Shown here one piece after another: positions 53,179-62,058 of a stretch of DNA of 64,000 nt (position 1 is the first letter of the stretch; each line of letters opens with the position of its first letter). The notes beneath the pieces are model-generated. The model was not told where the DNA came from. It did not search any database and worked only from the letters and a program-made list of their open reading frames with translations. This DNA is from Candidatus Methanoperedens nitratireducens. GTDB taxonomy: Archaea > Halobacteriota > Methanosarcinia > Methanosarcinales > Methanoperedenaceae. Location: positions 269,698 to 333,697 of the forward strand of contig NZ_JMIY01000005.1 in the NCBI RefSeq assembly GCF_000685155.1, written 5' to 3'. The position numbers and the translations under genes were made by a program.

Positions 53179-53409
53179 ATGGATAACATAAACATAAACA
53201 TAAAGACCCTGAGGTACCTGTTCTACGCAAGCCTTGTTATCGTTGTGCTGGCTGATTTCTTCATACACAGGGAAAAAATAGAGTTCTTCTGGGACGCTAT
53301 ACCTGGATTCAGTGCTTTATACGGCTTAGTATCCAGCATTCTGTTAATAATAGTATCTAAAGCCATCGGGCATAAATTGCTCCTGAGAAAGGAGGACTAC
53401 TATGATTGA
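53179..53409 (+). CDS. Small two-helix membrane protein in the antiporter operon
   Basis: 76 aa with two hydrophobic helices (YLFYASLVIVVLADFFI and ALYGLVSSILLIIVSKAIG). The ATG follows the previous stop with no gap; its stop overlaps the next start. No clear Mrp or Mbh counterpart is recognised by eye; some archaeal Mrp loci carry such a small gene. Confidence 0.75.
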   Translation: MDNININIKTLRYLFYASLVIVVLADFFIHREKIEFFWDAIPGFSALYGLVSSILLIIVSKAIGHKLLLRKEDYYD

Positions 53410-55195
53410 ATGGGTGCCCCCGGCTGCCATAATGATCGTGGGAGCTTTTCTCATACCCCTGCTTAAAGGAAAGGTTAAACAGGCTTATCTGCTCCTGCTT
53501 CCCCTCATTGTCTTTATCAATCTGCTATATATGGGTGAGGGTACGGGCTGGGTTATCCCGTTCATGGAATACAGCCTGATATTCGGCCAGGTCGATAAAT
53601 TGAGCATGGCATTTGGATACGTGTTTGTTATAATGGCATTCATTGGGATACTGTATGCCCTTCACATCAGGGAGAGCGGCCAGCATTTTGCCGCTTTCAT
53701 GTACGTGGGCAGCGCGCTTGGTGTGGTCTTTGCAGGGGATTTCTTTTCACTCTTTGTCTTCTGGGAGATCATGGCATTCTCATCGGTCTTCCTGATATGG
53801 TACAACAAAGAAAAAGCATCCAGAGATGCAGGTTTGCGGTACCTTCTTGTACACGTCGCAGGCGGGCTCTCTTTACTTGCCGGCATAATAATACGTCTTG
53901 TGAACACAGGCTCTATCGAGTTTGGTCCAATAGATTTTGGCTCACTTGATTCCTATCTAATATTACTTGGCTTCATGCTGAACGCTGCAGTCCCCCCGCT
54001 TCATGCATGGCTCTCTGATGCCTATCCTGAGGCTACGGTCACAGGCGCGGTGTTCCTGAGCGCATTCACCACAAAGACCGCAGTATATGTGCTGCTCCGT
54101 GCTTTCCTTGGCGTTGAGATCCTCATATGGCTTGGTGCATTCATGGCAGTCTTTGGTGTTGTATATGCACTGCTTCAGAATGATATACGCAGGCTTCTTG
54201 CATACGAGATCATAAGCCAGGTAGGCTACATGGTAGCAGGCGTTGGAATGGGAACCATACTTGCGGTTAATGGCTCAACAGCCCATGCTTTTACCCATAT
54301 ACTCTACAAGGGCCTGCTCTTCATGTGCGCAGGCGCAGTTATACACATGGCAGGGAAAAGAAAACTCACAGAACTGGGAGGTCTGTACAAGACCATGCCT
54401 ATAACGCTGGGCTTATACATGATCGGAGCTCTCTCTATCTCGGCATTACCATTTTTTAGCGGATTTGTGAGCAAGTCCATGGTGGTCTCGGCAGCAGCTC
54501 ATGAGCATCTGGCAGTTGTATGGCTTCTACTGACCCTTGCCTCAGCAGGCACTTTCCTGATCGCAGCCCTCAGGCTTCCTTATTTTGTATTCTTTGCCAG
54601 GGATGCTGGAATAAAAGCAAAAGAGCCTCCAGTCAATATGCTCCTTGCCATGGGCTTAGCAGCCTTTTTGAATATTCTCATCGGTGTATATCCTGCTATA
54701 CTCTATGGTATCCTTCCCTATCCTGTTGATTATGTTCCATACACAGGGGAGCATATAGTATGGGCATTGCAGATACTGCTGTTCACAGCACTTGGATTCT
54801 TCCTGCTGCTGGGTAAGCTTGGCGGAGAACATGCCATAAGCCTTGATACCGACTGGTTCTACAGAAAAGGGAGCAGGAGCTTCATGTGGTTTGTAGAGAA
54901 GCCGCTTTCTGCCGCCTCCCAGTGGCCGGTTGATATCCTCATGCGCCTTAAGGATTATCTTATATGGCTTGGAAAGAACCCCACACAGGCCATATTTCTG
55001 TACGCAGGTACGATCGTATTTAAAATCCTTGGCAGGTTCCCTGGAATGCCGCCCCATGCTTCTGAGAGGATCCTGGAGGAAGGATGGAGCAATTATCCCG
55101 GTGAGCCGGTCAGGAAATCGCCTGTAGGAGATAGCGTCATTCTGGTGCTGATATTCATGACAGCCTATGCGATCTACTACTACTTTGTCTCATGA
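53402..55195 (+). CDS. NuoL-like antiporter subunit with C-terminal extension
   Basis: 597 aa. Key residues: Glu in LFVFWEIMAFSSVF, Lys in SAFTTKTAVYVLLRAF, helix-12 HILYKGLLFMCAGA. The last ~100 residues (SLDTDWFYRKGSRSFMWFVE...) form an extra amphipathic region and a final helix, as in NuoL/MrpA proteins. It is the third complex I-like channel subunit in this operon and gives a larger machine than a simple Mrp. Confidence 0.88.
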   Translation: MIEWVPPAAIMIVGAFLIPLLKGKVKQAYLLLLPLIVFINLLYMGEGTGWVIPFMEYSLIFGQVDKLSMAFGYVFVIMAFIGILYALHIRESGQHFAAFMYVGSALGVVFAGDFFSLFVFWEIMAFSSVFLIWYNKEKASRDAGLRYLLVHVAGGLSLLAGIIIRLVNTGSIEFGPIDFGSLDSYLILLGFMLNAAVPPLHAWLSDAYPEATVTGAVFLSAFTTKTAVYVLLRAFLGVEILIWLGAFMAVFGVVYALLQNDIRRLLAYEIISQVGYMVAGVGMGTILAVNGSTAHAFTHILYKGLLFMCAGAVIHMAGKRKLTELGGLYKTMPITLGLYMIGALSISALPFFSGFVSKSMVVSAAAHEHLAVVWLLLTLASAGTFLIAALRLPYFVFFARDAGIKAKEPPVNMLLAMGLAAFLNILIGVYPAILYGILPYPVDYVPYTGEHIVWALQILLFTALGFFLLLGKLGGEHAISLDTDWFYRKGSRSFMWFVEKPLSAASQWPVDILMRLKDYLIWLGKNPTQAIFLYAGTIVFKILGRFPGMPPHASERILEEGWSNYPGEPVRKSPVGDSVILVLIFMTAYAIYYYFVS

Positions 55196-55287
55196 CCGTG
55201 TAAATATTTTCAAATTTTAAGCAGGGTGTAGAACTGCCTTTATCCGATCAAAAAGCCCTGCTAATAGCCCTTTCTTTTAATCAGAAA

Positions 55288-55372
55288 TGCGAGGGATGGG
55301 ATTCGAACCCACGAACTCCTACGAGACCAGCCCCTCAAGCTGGCGCCTTTGACCGGACTGGGCAACCCTCGC
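55288..55372 (-). tRNA. tRNA-Leu (GAG)
   Basis: Minus strand, 85 nt class II tRNA. Acceptor GCGAGGG/CCCTCGC plus discriminator A, anticodon stem CCAGC/GCTGG with loop TTGAGGG (anticodon GAG), a variable arm after it, and T-arm GTGGG-TTCGAAT-CCCAT. No intron, no encoded CCA. Confidence 0.95.
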
Positions 55373-55465
55373 AATATGACATGTGCGCCTTTGGGAGCAC
55401 TATCCCTTATAGCAGAACCATATGATATATTTTAGCCCCGGTAAAAGAGGTGATTACCTCTTTTA

Positions 55466-56257
55466 TCAGAACGTATTAAGTATCTCGCCTAATTGTCCTG
55501 CCCTTTTCTTAATACTTTCTGTAGCCTCAATAGCAAGCTCAGCCGCTGTCGTAGAGCCACTCGTTTCAAAGGTCATCACAAAGGATTCAGGATCATAGCT
55601 CACGGAAATCGAGTTCATATCACATGCTTCCTCGCATATTCTGCACATCGAACACTCGATCACGTCCGTGACACTGACCTTGTCCCCGCTCAATTTGAGG
55701 ATATTGCGGGGACATAGCTCTATGCATTTGCCGCATCCATCGCATTCTCCGACCGTTAGAACAGGCATATTCTTGTACCCGCTTGCGATACCAGCCTGCC
55801 ATTTGCTGTGGCTTCTACCTGTTCCTGTTCCGAGTCTTGCTATAGATTCAACCACGACCTTATGCTTTTCCTTAAGTTCTACAATAGGTACCGTCGCATC
55901 TGCCGGGCGTACATCAGGGTCTGTCGATATCATATCACCAGAGTATACCACCTTCGGGCCTTCAGCACTCAGGGTCAATGAGACCTGACATAAGGGACAT
56001 CCCTGGCCCTGGCAGGTACATTCCTCTGGAAGTACATATCTTTTGGTATCAGCCTTAAGTGGTATAAGTCCCAATCTTAAAGCAAGCTGCTCATCGAACA
56101 GAACAGATGTGTTATCATAGATATTCACATCGGCAATAGCCAGTACTGGAACCTCTGCAAGTATGCTACGTCTTAGCGCATTGGCAAATGCCGCAGGAAC
56201 ACCAGATAGAACAAACCTGGCTTTGCGTTCAGATAATTCAATTATGTCTATATCCAT
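55466..56257 (-). CDS. rpoD: DNA-directed RNA polymerase subunit D
   Basis: Archaeal alpha-like assembly subunit (Rpo3). FVLSGVPAAFANALRRSILA is the alpha motif. Two ferredoxin clusters, CDGCGKCIELCPRNIL and CSMCRICEEACDM, give eight Cys, as in Methanosarcina. The ATG at 56,257 is used. Frames upstream contain a duplicated GGCGTGTATAA-rich segment. Last gene of the S13-S4-S11-rpoD operon. Confidence 0.92.
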   Translation of the reverse strand: MDIDIIELSERKARFVLSGVPAAFANALRRSILAEVPVLAIADVNIYDNTSVLFDEQLALRLGLIPLKADTKRYVLPEECTCQGQGCPLCQVSLTLSAEGPKVVYSGDMISTDPDVRPADATVPIVELKEKHKVVVESIARLGTGTGRSHSKWQAGIASGYKNMPVLTVGECDGCGKCIELCPRNILKLSGDKVSVTDVIECSMCRICEEACDMNSISVSYDPESFVMTFETSGSTTAAELAIEATESIKKRAGQLGEILNTF

Positions 56258-56300
56258 ATTTATTTTATACACGCCTTTATTTTTTAATTTTCTATATATC

Positions 56301-56681
56301 TTATACACGCCTTCCCTTTTTAGCTTTCGTACCATCATGCGGGATCGGCGTCACATCCTCGATACGTCCTATCTTAATTCCGGCACGGGCAAAAGCCCTG
56401 ATAGCTGCCTGGGCTCCAGGTCCAGGGCTTCGCTGCATATTGCCTCCAGGTGCCCTTACCTTTATATGTACTCCTATAACTCCCTTATCCCGTATCTTAT
56501 CTGCAATCTGGGTAGCCATCTGCATAGCAGTATACGGTGAACTCTCTTCTCTGGCAGCCTTTGTTACCATGCCGCCGCTTATCTTTGATATTGTTTCAGC
56601 CCCTGTTAAATCAGTAACGGTTATCAGGGTATTGTTAAATGATGAATATATATGGGCTACACCCCATTTCTCAGTTGCCAT
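56301..56681 (-). CDS. rpsK: 30S ribosomal protein S11
   Basis: [26 protein letters not shown]-like platform residues replaced by the archaeal form, and the C-terminal [20 protein letters not shown] basic tail. 126 aa, normal. Two bases separate its start from the rps4 stop. Confidence 0.95.
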   Translation of the reverse strand: MATEKWGVAHIYSSFNNTLITVTDLTGAETISKISGGMVTKAAREESSPYTAMQMATQIADKIRDKGVIGVHIKVRAPGGNMQRSPGPGAQAAIRAFARAGIKIGRIEDVTPIPHDGTKAKKGRRV

Positions 56682-56683
56682 TG

Positions 56684-57283
56684 TTAAGCCTCCATTTTTG
56701 TCTCACCGGCCGTCTGCTCAGGTTTTGCAGTTTCCTGCATCATGCCTTTTATGACCTGTGCAGGTCTTGAAGGATGACCCTCACCGAATAAGGGTGAGCT
56801 GCCATAGTAATTTATCCGCAGTTCCTCATCCATAGAAACAAGATAACCTGGAACAGTAACCCTCCTGCCTCCTACGGAGATGTGCCCGTGCACAATGAAC
56901 TGCCGTGCCTGTTTTACAGTATTGGCAAGCCCCTGTTTGTGCACCTGGGTCTGAAGCCTTCTCTCAAGGAAATTGGTCACATCCAGCGAGAGGATATCAT
57001 CAAGCCCTGCATCCGTTTTCAACAGGCCGTATCGCTTCAGCCGGCTCAGGATATTATCAGAATCTGTTTTCACATTGCCGGCAAGTTTTCCTTTTGCACT
57101 CTCTGCAAGCAATTTTCTTGCAAGTTCCCTGTAGTTCTTAAGGCTGCTGTGGGTCTTCCAGACCTCTTTTCTATTTCGCAGGCCGTACCTCTTCACGAGT
57201 TCGACCTCTGATGCCATTCTGGCCGCTTGCCATGGGTGTTTTGGCGTATCATATGATTTTCTATCTTTTCCCGGGTATCCCAT
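56684..57283 (-). CDS. rpsD: 30S ribosomal protein S4
   Basis: [20 protein letters not shown] start and an S4 domain [40 protein letters not shown]. 199 aa with a Lys/Glu/Thr-rich C-terminal tail. Its ATG overlaps the rps13 stop. Confidence 0.95.
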   Translation of the reverse strand: MGYPGKDRKSYDTPKHPWQAARMASEVELVKRYGLRNRKEVWKTHSSLKNYRELARKLLAESAKGKLAGNVKTDSDNILSRLKRYGLLKTDAGLDDILSLDVTNFLERRLQTQVHKQGLANTVKQARQFIVHGHISVGGRRVTVPGYLVSMDEELRINYYGSSPLFGEGHPSRPAQVIKGMMQETAKPEQTAGETKMEA

Positions 57284-57972
57284 TATTTACCCCCTCCCTT
57301 TTTTTCTTCTTTCTTCTCTCCCTCTTTTGCTTTACCCGCTGAAATAGATGCCCTTGTAACACCTACAGTCCTGCCCTTCCTGCCTGTTGATCTGGTGCGC
57401 TGACCGCGTACTTTAAGGCCTCTTTCATGTCTCATACCCTTATATGAGCGCATTTTCTTCATAAAGTTCAGATCTTCATTAAGGCTCAATAACACATCTG
57501 TCCCGACAACATGTCTATCCTCGCCTGTCATGAGATCATTCTGTTTATTCATCATCCAGTATGGAATTATAGTTGTTATGTTATCAACTGAAGATTGTAA
57601 CCTGTCTATATCAGCATCATTAAGATATCCTACAGTGGCCTTTGGGTCAAGACCTGAATTAATTGATAAAATCTCTGCTATACGCCTGTTGATCCCCTTT
57701 ATTCCTGTGAGTGCATACTGTACACTCTTTTTACCATCAAGATCTGTATCAGCGATACGCACAATGTGTCTTATCTCTGGTCCTGTTTCCTTGGGTTTAG
57801 AAGCTTCTTTTTTCCCCTCTTTTGGAGCACCTCTGCGCTCTTTCTTTACTTGCTCTTTTCCTTCTCCCTTACCCTCATGTTTCTTCTCTTTCTTTGCCTC
57901 TTGAGGTACTTCTTTCTTCTGGGTTTCTTGTGTTGTTTCTTTTACTTTTGTTGGTTCTTCCTTTTTAGCCAT
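57283..57972 (-). CDS. rpsM: 30S ribosomal protein S13 with long N-terminal extension
   Basis: The S13 core from about residue 72 is normal: [54 protein letters not shown]. The first ~70 residues are an added Lys/Glu-rich low-complexity tail ([20 protein letters not shown]). Typical archaeal S13 is about 150 aa; this one is 229. No internal ATG separates the extension from the core, so it is probably translated. Confidence 0.92.
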   Translation of the reverse strand: MAKKEEPTKVKETTQETQKKEVPQEAKKEKKHEGKGEGKEQVKKERRGAPKEGKKEASKPKETGPEIRHIVRIADTDLDGKKSVQYALTGIKGINRRIAEILSINSGLDPKATVGYLNDADIDRLQSSVDNITTIIPYWMMNKQNDLMTGEDRHVVGTDVLLSLNEDLNFMKKMRSYKGMRHERGLKVRGQRTRSTGRKGRTVGVTRASISAGKAKEGEKKEEKKGGGK

Positions 57973-58179
57973 AGATTTCCTCCTGTGGCTTTAGCCCCGG
58001 AACTTAGCCGGCGCAGCCCATATCATGTATCTTGGGGCCAATACAATACTCTCACATAGCATTTATATTTTATGTATGTCCCGAGACCATCCAGTAATTT
58101 GAAAGGCTGGGATTAGAATCTATCCGAAAAGTTAAAAATGTGTAAAAATATCTTGAGTTTAGCAGTTCTCACGCTCACG

Positions 58180-58515
58180 TTACGTCTCTGCTGCTGCCAG
58201 CCTTTTCTCAAGGTCTGCAATCTTATGCTCAAGAGCGGTTATCTTTTCGATCACAGGGATACGCTTTTCCAGTGAGTCGAACTTTACGGTCATTTCAGTT
58301 CTGAGGCTGGCTATTTCCATCTTAATCTCATTACGAAGGCTGTCTATCTCGGTTTTTGTTTCGTTTCTCAGGCTGTCTATCCTTGAATTCGTTGAGTCTA
58401 TCCTTGAATTCGTTGAATCGATCCTTGTGTTGATAGCCCTGAGCTCGCCTTTTATCTCGCTGAGCTCAGGCATCAGGACTTGTTTTATCCAGCCAGGCAC
58501 TTTTTCTGCGGGCAT
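58180..58515 (-). CDS. Coiled-coil protein with internal heptad-like duplications
   Basis: 111 aa. After MPAEKVPGWIKQVLMPELSE a continuous coiled coil contains near-identical units NTRIDSTNSRIDSTNSRIDS and DSLRNETKTEIDSLRNEIK, also repeated at DNA level. Similar small coiled-coil proteins are frequent in Methanosarcinales; function unknown. Confidence 0.7.
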   Translation of the reverse strand: MPAEKVPGWIKQVLMPELSEIKGELRAINTRIDSTNSRIDSTNSRIDSLRNETKTEIDSLRNEIKMEIASLRTEMTVKFDSLEKRIPVIEKITALEHKIADLEKRLAAAET

Positions 58516-59026
58516 GATATCAATCCAATCTCTCTTTATCTCAGGACGGCTTAATCTTATGCTTCTGTTAACAGCGGCAGCGTAAGATTGAGGATATATT
58601 TACCTGAGCCTGACATGGCTTGTTCTCCAACATATTTATATAAATAGGAATAATCAACCACAGAGTACACAGAGAGCACAGAGTTGTAATAATTCTTAAT
58701 CCACTGACCTGAATCTACGGCAATCAGGCTGATGTCTTTTACTTTTTATCATTGTAGCTTATATAATTTATTCACGTAAAATAGGATTTGATTTAACGTC
58801 AATCTCAAAAAAAATTATTTATAAACTTTAAAAAGCTAAAATAAACATTAATAAACATTAAAATACCAAAGAAACCTCAAAAATTATCGATATATTTAAT
58901 TTAAATGCGGTTATTTTGGTTCTGGTTATTTAAATGAAAACTACAGCTTTATTGTGCATTTCGCCCTGTAGATTTTTATTAGAAAAAACTTACTGGCTAT
59001 ATCAATTGTCTGAGGTGGTGTCAAAT
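58516..59026. promoter_or_regulatory. Intergenic region before the PgsC/PgsB-like operon
   Basis: 510 bp, AT-rich. It contains an ACAGAGTACACAGAGAGCAC repeat near 58,662 and a stretch (about 58,872-58,938) resembling the one at 24,762-24,832, with ATCGATATATTTAATTTAAAT as probable TATA region. An in-frame ATG at 58,934 would extend the next gene by 31 codons, but the added residues do not resemble a signal peptide. Confidence 0.4.
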
Positions 59027-59713
59027 ATGAAAAAAAATAAGAGAGTGTGTGTGGAAGTTTTTGATATGAACGGCAAGGGTTTGTTAAGTTTGCTTCTTGG
59101 GCTGATGTTGTTTGCCCCTGTTGCATTGGGGCAAAGTCCACCTGCAAATAATTATGCCTGGAATGAAATTTATCAATATTCCGATAATTACTCCACGGGG
59201 TATATAGATTACCTTGATAACGATCGAGGAACCATAGAGGTTTCAAGAACGTATGCGATTAGAAACAACTTTCAGCGTATTTTTTTTGGAAAGGTTAAGA
59301 TTACACAGTCTTCAGGAGAATACGACTGGTATGGTCCGCGCCTTGCAATAGTGAACCCTGAGAACCTCCTTGAGAGGTACGAAATAAGACTGTACCCGAA
59401 TACGAACAAGCTTCAGGTCAACTATGTTGACCGGACAAACAGGACGGGCGATTATTTCTACGACCTTGAAAACAACCTGACTGTTTCTGAAATCATCACA
59501 TCGTCAGACTGCAACATAGATATTAACAAATGGGATCATGTTCTTGTGATGAAACGGGGGGAAAAGTGGCGTGCCCTTCTCATTAGTCCTAGAAACCCCA
59601 CCTGCTTTGTCGAATGGAGCGATGATAGGATTACAGGCAGTGTCATGAGTGTAGGCATCCAGAGTGCTGGAAAATACATCATAAGCCAATTTGAGAGGAC
59701 AATTTCTATCTAA
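59027..59713 (+). CDS. Exported protein preceding the PgsC/PgsB-like genes
   Basis: 228 aa from the ATG at 59,027 (GGTG upstream). Signal peptide about residues 17-35 (LLSLLLGLMLFAPVALG). The mature part is beta-rich and ends in DINKWDHVLVMKRGEKWRAL, a pattern like LamG/concanavalin-type sandwiches. It is not PgsA-like (no metallophosphatase motif). Twelve bases separate it from the PgsC-like start, so it is likely a secreted partner of the polymer pathway. Not recognised as a known family. Confidence 0.65.
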   Translation: MKKNKRVCVEVFDMNGKGLLSLLLGLMLFAPVALGQSPPANNYAWNEIYQYSDNYSTGYIDYLDNDRGTIEVSRTYAIRNNFQRIFFGKVKITQSSGEYDWYGPRLAIVNPENLLERYEIRLYPNTNKLQVNYVDRTNRTGDYFYDLENNLTVSEIITSSDCNIDINKWDHVLVMKRGEKWRALLISPRNPTCFVEWSDDRITGSVMSVGIQSAGKYIISQFERTISI

Positions 59714-59725
59714 TTGAGTGGTTGT

Positions 59726-60172
59726 ATGGTGCTAAACTGGGAGTTTTTGCCCCTGTTTGCTGGGTTCGTGATAGGGTTTTTCCTATATCAAAAGTATATG
59801 TTCAGGGGTGGCGGGGTGATAATTCTGCCTCTCCTGGCAATCTATTTTGTGAAATTCCCGTTATCGTTTCCAAAGCTACTGTTTTCTGCCCTGATTACCT
59901 ATGGGGCTCTTGAGGTGCTATACACGCGGTATATTGTCTATGGCCGCCGACTACTGTATCTTGCACTTGTAATTGGCATGGTTGTCACGCTTGCATTTGA
60001 GGATGTCCTGAGTTCGATAGGTTGGTATGCTTTAGTTCTCCCCGGGCTTTTCGCATACAACCTGCATAGGGAAAACAACTCAACATCAAACATGCTGAAA
60101 TCCGCAATCTTATTGTCCGTGACATTTGTGTTCCTTGTATGCGTTTCTCTATTTTCACTCTATATGGTGTAA
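59726..60172 (+). CDS. PgsC/CapC-like polyglutamate synthase membrane subunit
   Basis: 148 aa, the same size as bacterial PgsC (149), with about five helices. It shares the order of motifs: VIILPLLAIYFVKFP near the start, LYTRYIVYGRRLLYLALVIG (YGRR loop) in the middle, WYALVLPGLFAYNLHRE (PGLIAN-like) and a last helix. PgsC works with PgsB to polymerise glutamate by gamma-peptide bonds and pass the chain through the membrane. Start ATG at 59,726. Four bases before pgsB-like. Confidence 0.72.
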   Translation: MVLNWEFLPLFAGFVIGFFLYQKYMFRGGGVIILPLLAIYFVKFPLSFPKLLFSALITYGALEVLYTRYIVYGRRLLYLALVIGMVVTLAFEDVLSSIGWYALVLPGLFAYNLHRENNSTSNMLKSAILLSVTFVFLVCVSLFSLYMV

Positions 60173-60176
60173 ACTT

Positions 60177-61175
60177 ATGACGAGCATACTTGTTGAAGGA
60201 ACACGCGGGAAATCCGGTGCGGTTGAGATGATTGTTTCCGCACTTGAACATAAAGGCGCGTCAGTTGTAGGAAAAATCACGGGAAAGGAGACTACTATTC
60301 TTTATCGCGGGAAAAGAATTCCGATTGTGCGCAAACGAGGGCTTTTTTTTATCGATTCTGAAAACCGCGAAGTTCTTAGAAAATATAGTCATTGCGACTT
60401 CAAGGTGTTCGAGAACCAGGCGCTTTCTGCATATACAATGCGGGCCGTCCACAACATCATCAAGCCGGATGTTGTTGTGATTCCAAACATCCGCTTTGAA
60501 CACCAGGACAGGTTGGGGGAAACCATCGACGAACAGGCAAAATCATTTGCTGTTAATTTGCGCGGGGCTAAGGCACTCATTACCGCCGAGAAAAAGGAAC
60601 GGGTGCTTTTAATTTTGGCTAAATACTGTGAAAAATACGGAATAAGGCTCATTAAGACGAACATTCCCTGCGATGTCGCTCCATCAATGCAATCTATTTA
60701 CATCGCCAACGAAGTCATCAAGCTGGTGACTGGTTCCGGCCTTGAACAAAGTGTGATCGAAACCCTACTTAACAGGCAGAGGCGTGTTATCTCAATATGC
60801 CGCTCAAAACGCTACGGGATAGACTACTTTACAGCCTCAAAGGCTAATGATGTTGAAAGTGCTGCGGACATACTCAGGCATTTAGAAACATTGACAGATA
60901 AGACTTTTTGCTTTCTTTGCTATTTTCGCAAGGATCGGAGCGAAAGGACGCAGGCATTTGCCCCTTTCTTGCGCGAACTTGCCGAAAATCGGCGAGTTGA
61001 CAAAATTTTTGTTGCAGGACATCATCTGAGAGCGCTCCCAAAACACACAAAAATAACACATACAAGTAATGGCGAAACCGCGATAAAGCACTGCAAAAGC
61101 AAAGGAGTTATCTTAGTAACTGCGGTGAATGGTGTCAATGATTTCATGCGTGAAGTTGAAGCTGACTTGGTGTAG
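60177..61175 (+). CDS. PgsB/CapB-like ATP-dependent amide ligase
   Basis: 332 aa, Mur-ligase-like. The P-loop ILVEGTRGKSGAVEMIVSAL at residues 4-23 matches the PgsB GxRGKS loop. VVGKITGKETTILY and VVVIPNIRFEHQDRLGETID correspond to PgsB segments. CYFRKDRSERTQAFAPFLRE equals the C-terminal NxRxDRxxRT-type block. The N-terminal transmembrane helix of Bacillus PgsB is absent. Predicted to ligate glutamate (or a related amino acid) into a gamma-linked chain with ATP. Start ATG at 60,177. Confidence 0.78.
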   Translation: MTSILVEGTRGKSGAVEMIVSALEHKGASVVGKITGKETTILYRGKRIPIVRKRGLFFIDSENREVLRKYSHCDFKVFENQALSAYTMRAVHNIIKPDVVVIPNIRFEHQDRLGETIDEQAKSFAVNLRGAKALITAEKKERVLLILAKYCEKYGIRLIKTNIPCDVAPSMQSIYIANEVIKLVTGSGLEQSVIETLLNRQRRVISICRSKRYGIDYFTASKANDVESAADILRHLETLTDKTFCFLCYFRKDRSERTQAFAPFLRELAENRRVDKIFVAGHHLRALPKHTKITHTSNGETAIKHCKSKGVILVTAVNGVNDFMREVEADLV

Positions 61176-61460
61176 ATCGATTGTTTAGACAGTTGCTTTT
61201 CATATTGTTTTTATGCTAAAAGGACATTGAAACCGTTTACACCGATGCCAGTCTCTAATACATGTAGAAAGATCCAATAACAGAAGAGCACTTCCTTGTT
61301 CGAGGGGGCATACCGGTCATGCTTAGTAAGGATCAAGTCAAAAACATGGAGGTCTATAGACACCATGATGTAAAATAAGGCTTTCATTTACAAATAGTGC
61401 TCAGCAAAGCTTCTGTTAACGGCGTAAAAATAAAAAGATGCCTCTGGTATCCAGCCTACC
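61176..61460. other. Intergenic region with a possible gene relic
   Basis: 285 bp. A plus-strand frame of about 36 codons, ending with a TAA near 61,377, reads EEHFLVRGGIPVMLSKDQVK and looks coding, but it follows an in-frame TAG and lacks a start. It may be the tail of a lost gene. Nothing else is visible. Confidence 0.25.
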
Positions 61461-61714
61461 CTACCTTACTTCGACCACGGTATCAAGCACCATGCTCTGG
61501 AACGGATACACGATTATTTTAACATCGTACTTCTGGCCTGCTACAAGTTTTGCATCAGGATAATCGATATCAGTTTCGACAACAGTACTGGTCACATTAT
61601 ACACAGCGCCTGGATAGTTTGTCACGTTCATGGTCATTATCTGTTCCCCGACCTTGAAATCAGTAAGTGATGCCTGATATACAGGCGGCTGTCCGACAGG
61701 GACTATGGATAATA
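61461..61714 (-). pseudogene. C-terminal fragment of a type IV pilin-like protein
   Basis: Reads (S)IVPVGQPPVYQASLTDFKVG ... VVEVR and matches the end of the fragment at 63 kb at both DNA and protein level. The conserved pilin N-terminal helix is missing; upstream sequence is the promoter of the toxin-antitoxin pair. About 290 bp (61,427-61,714 and 62,967-63,263) form a direct repeat. Confidence 0.65.
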
Positions 61715-61758
61715 GGGCATTGATAATCCTTTTATAAATAAAAGTCAAATTACAATCT

Positions 61759-62058
61759 ATGTCCGATATATCAATTACTGCGCCCGAAGATCTCGAGGAT
61801 AAGATCAAAATGCTTGCAACCGGGCTTCACATGGACAGGTCCGCTGTGATCAGAAGCATCATAGATGCCGGAGTAAGGCAAAAACTGATAGAATATGCAT
61901 TAGGTCAGTATATGCAAAAGAAGGTCTCCCTAGCAAAAGCGGCAGAGATCGCAGGGATCTCAATCCGGGAAATGCTGGATATCCTGAGCGAGAAAGGCAT
62001 ACCACTACATATCTCTCAAAAGAGCATAATGGAAGATTTTGAGGCTGCCATGCAATGA
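61759..62058 (+). CDS. UPF0175-family antitoxin-like protein
   Basis: 99 aa. An N-terminal RHH-like part (ITAPEDLEDKIKMLATGLHM followed by DRSAVIRSII) and a C-terminal HTH (VSLAKAAEIAGISIREMLDI, LSEKGIPLHI), typical of UPF0175. Overlaps the toxin gene by four bases (ATGA). Expected to bind the toxin and repress the pair's promoter. Confidence 0.85.
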   Translation: MSDISITAPEDLEDKIKMLATGLHMDRSAVIRSIIDAGVRQKLIEYALGQYMQKKVSLAKAAEIAGISIREMLDILSEKGIPLHISQKSIMEDFEAAMQ

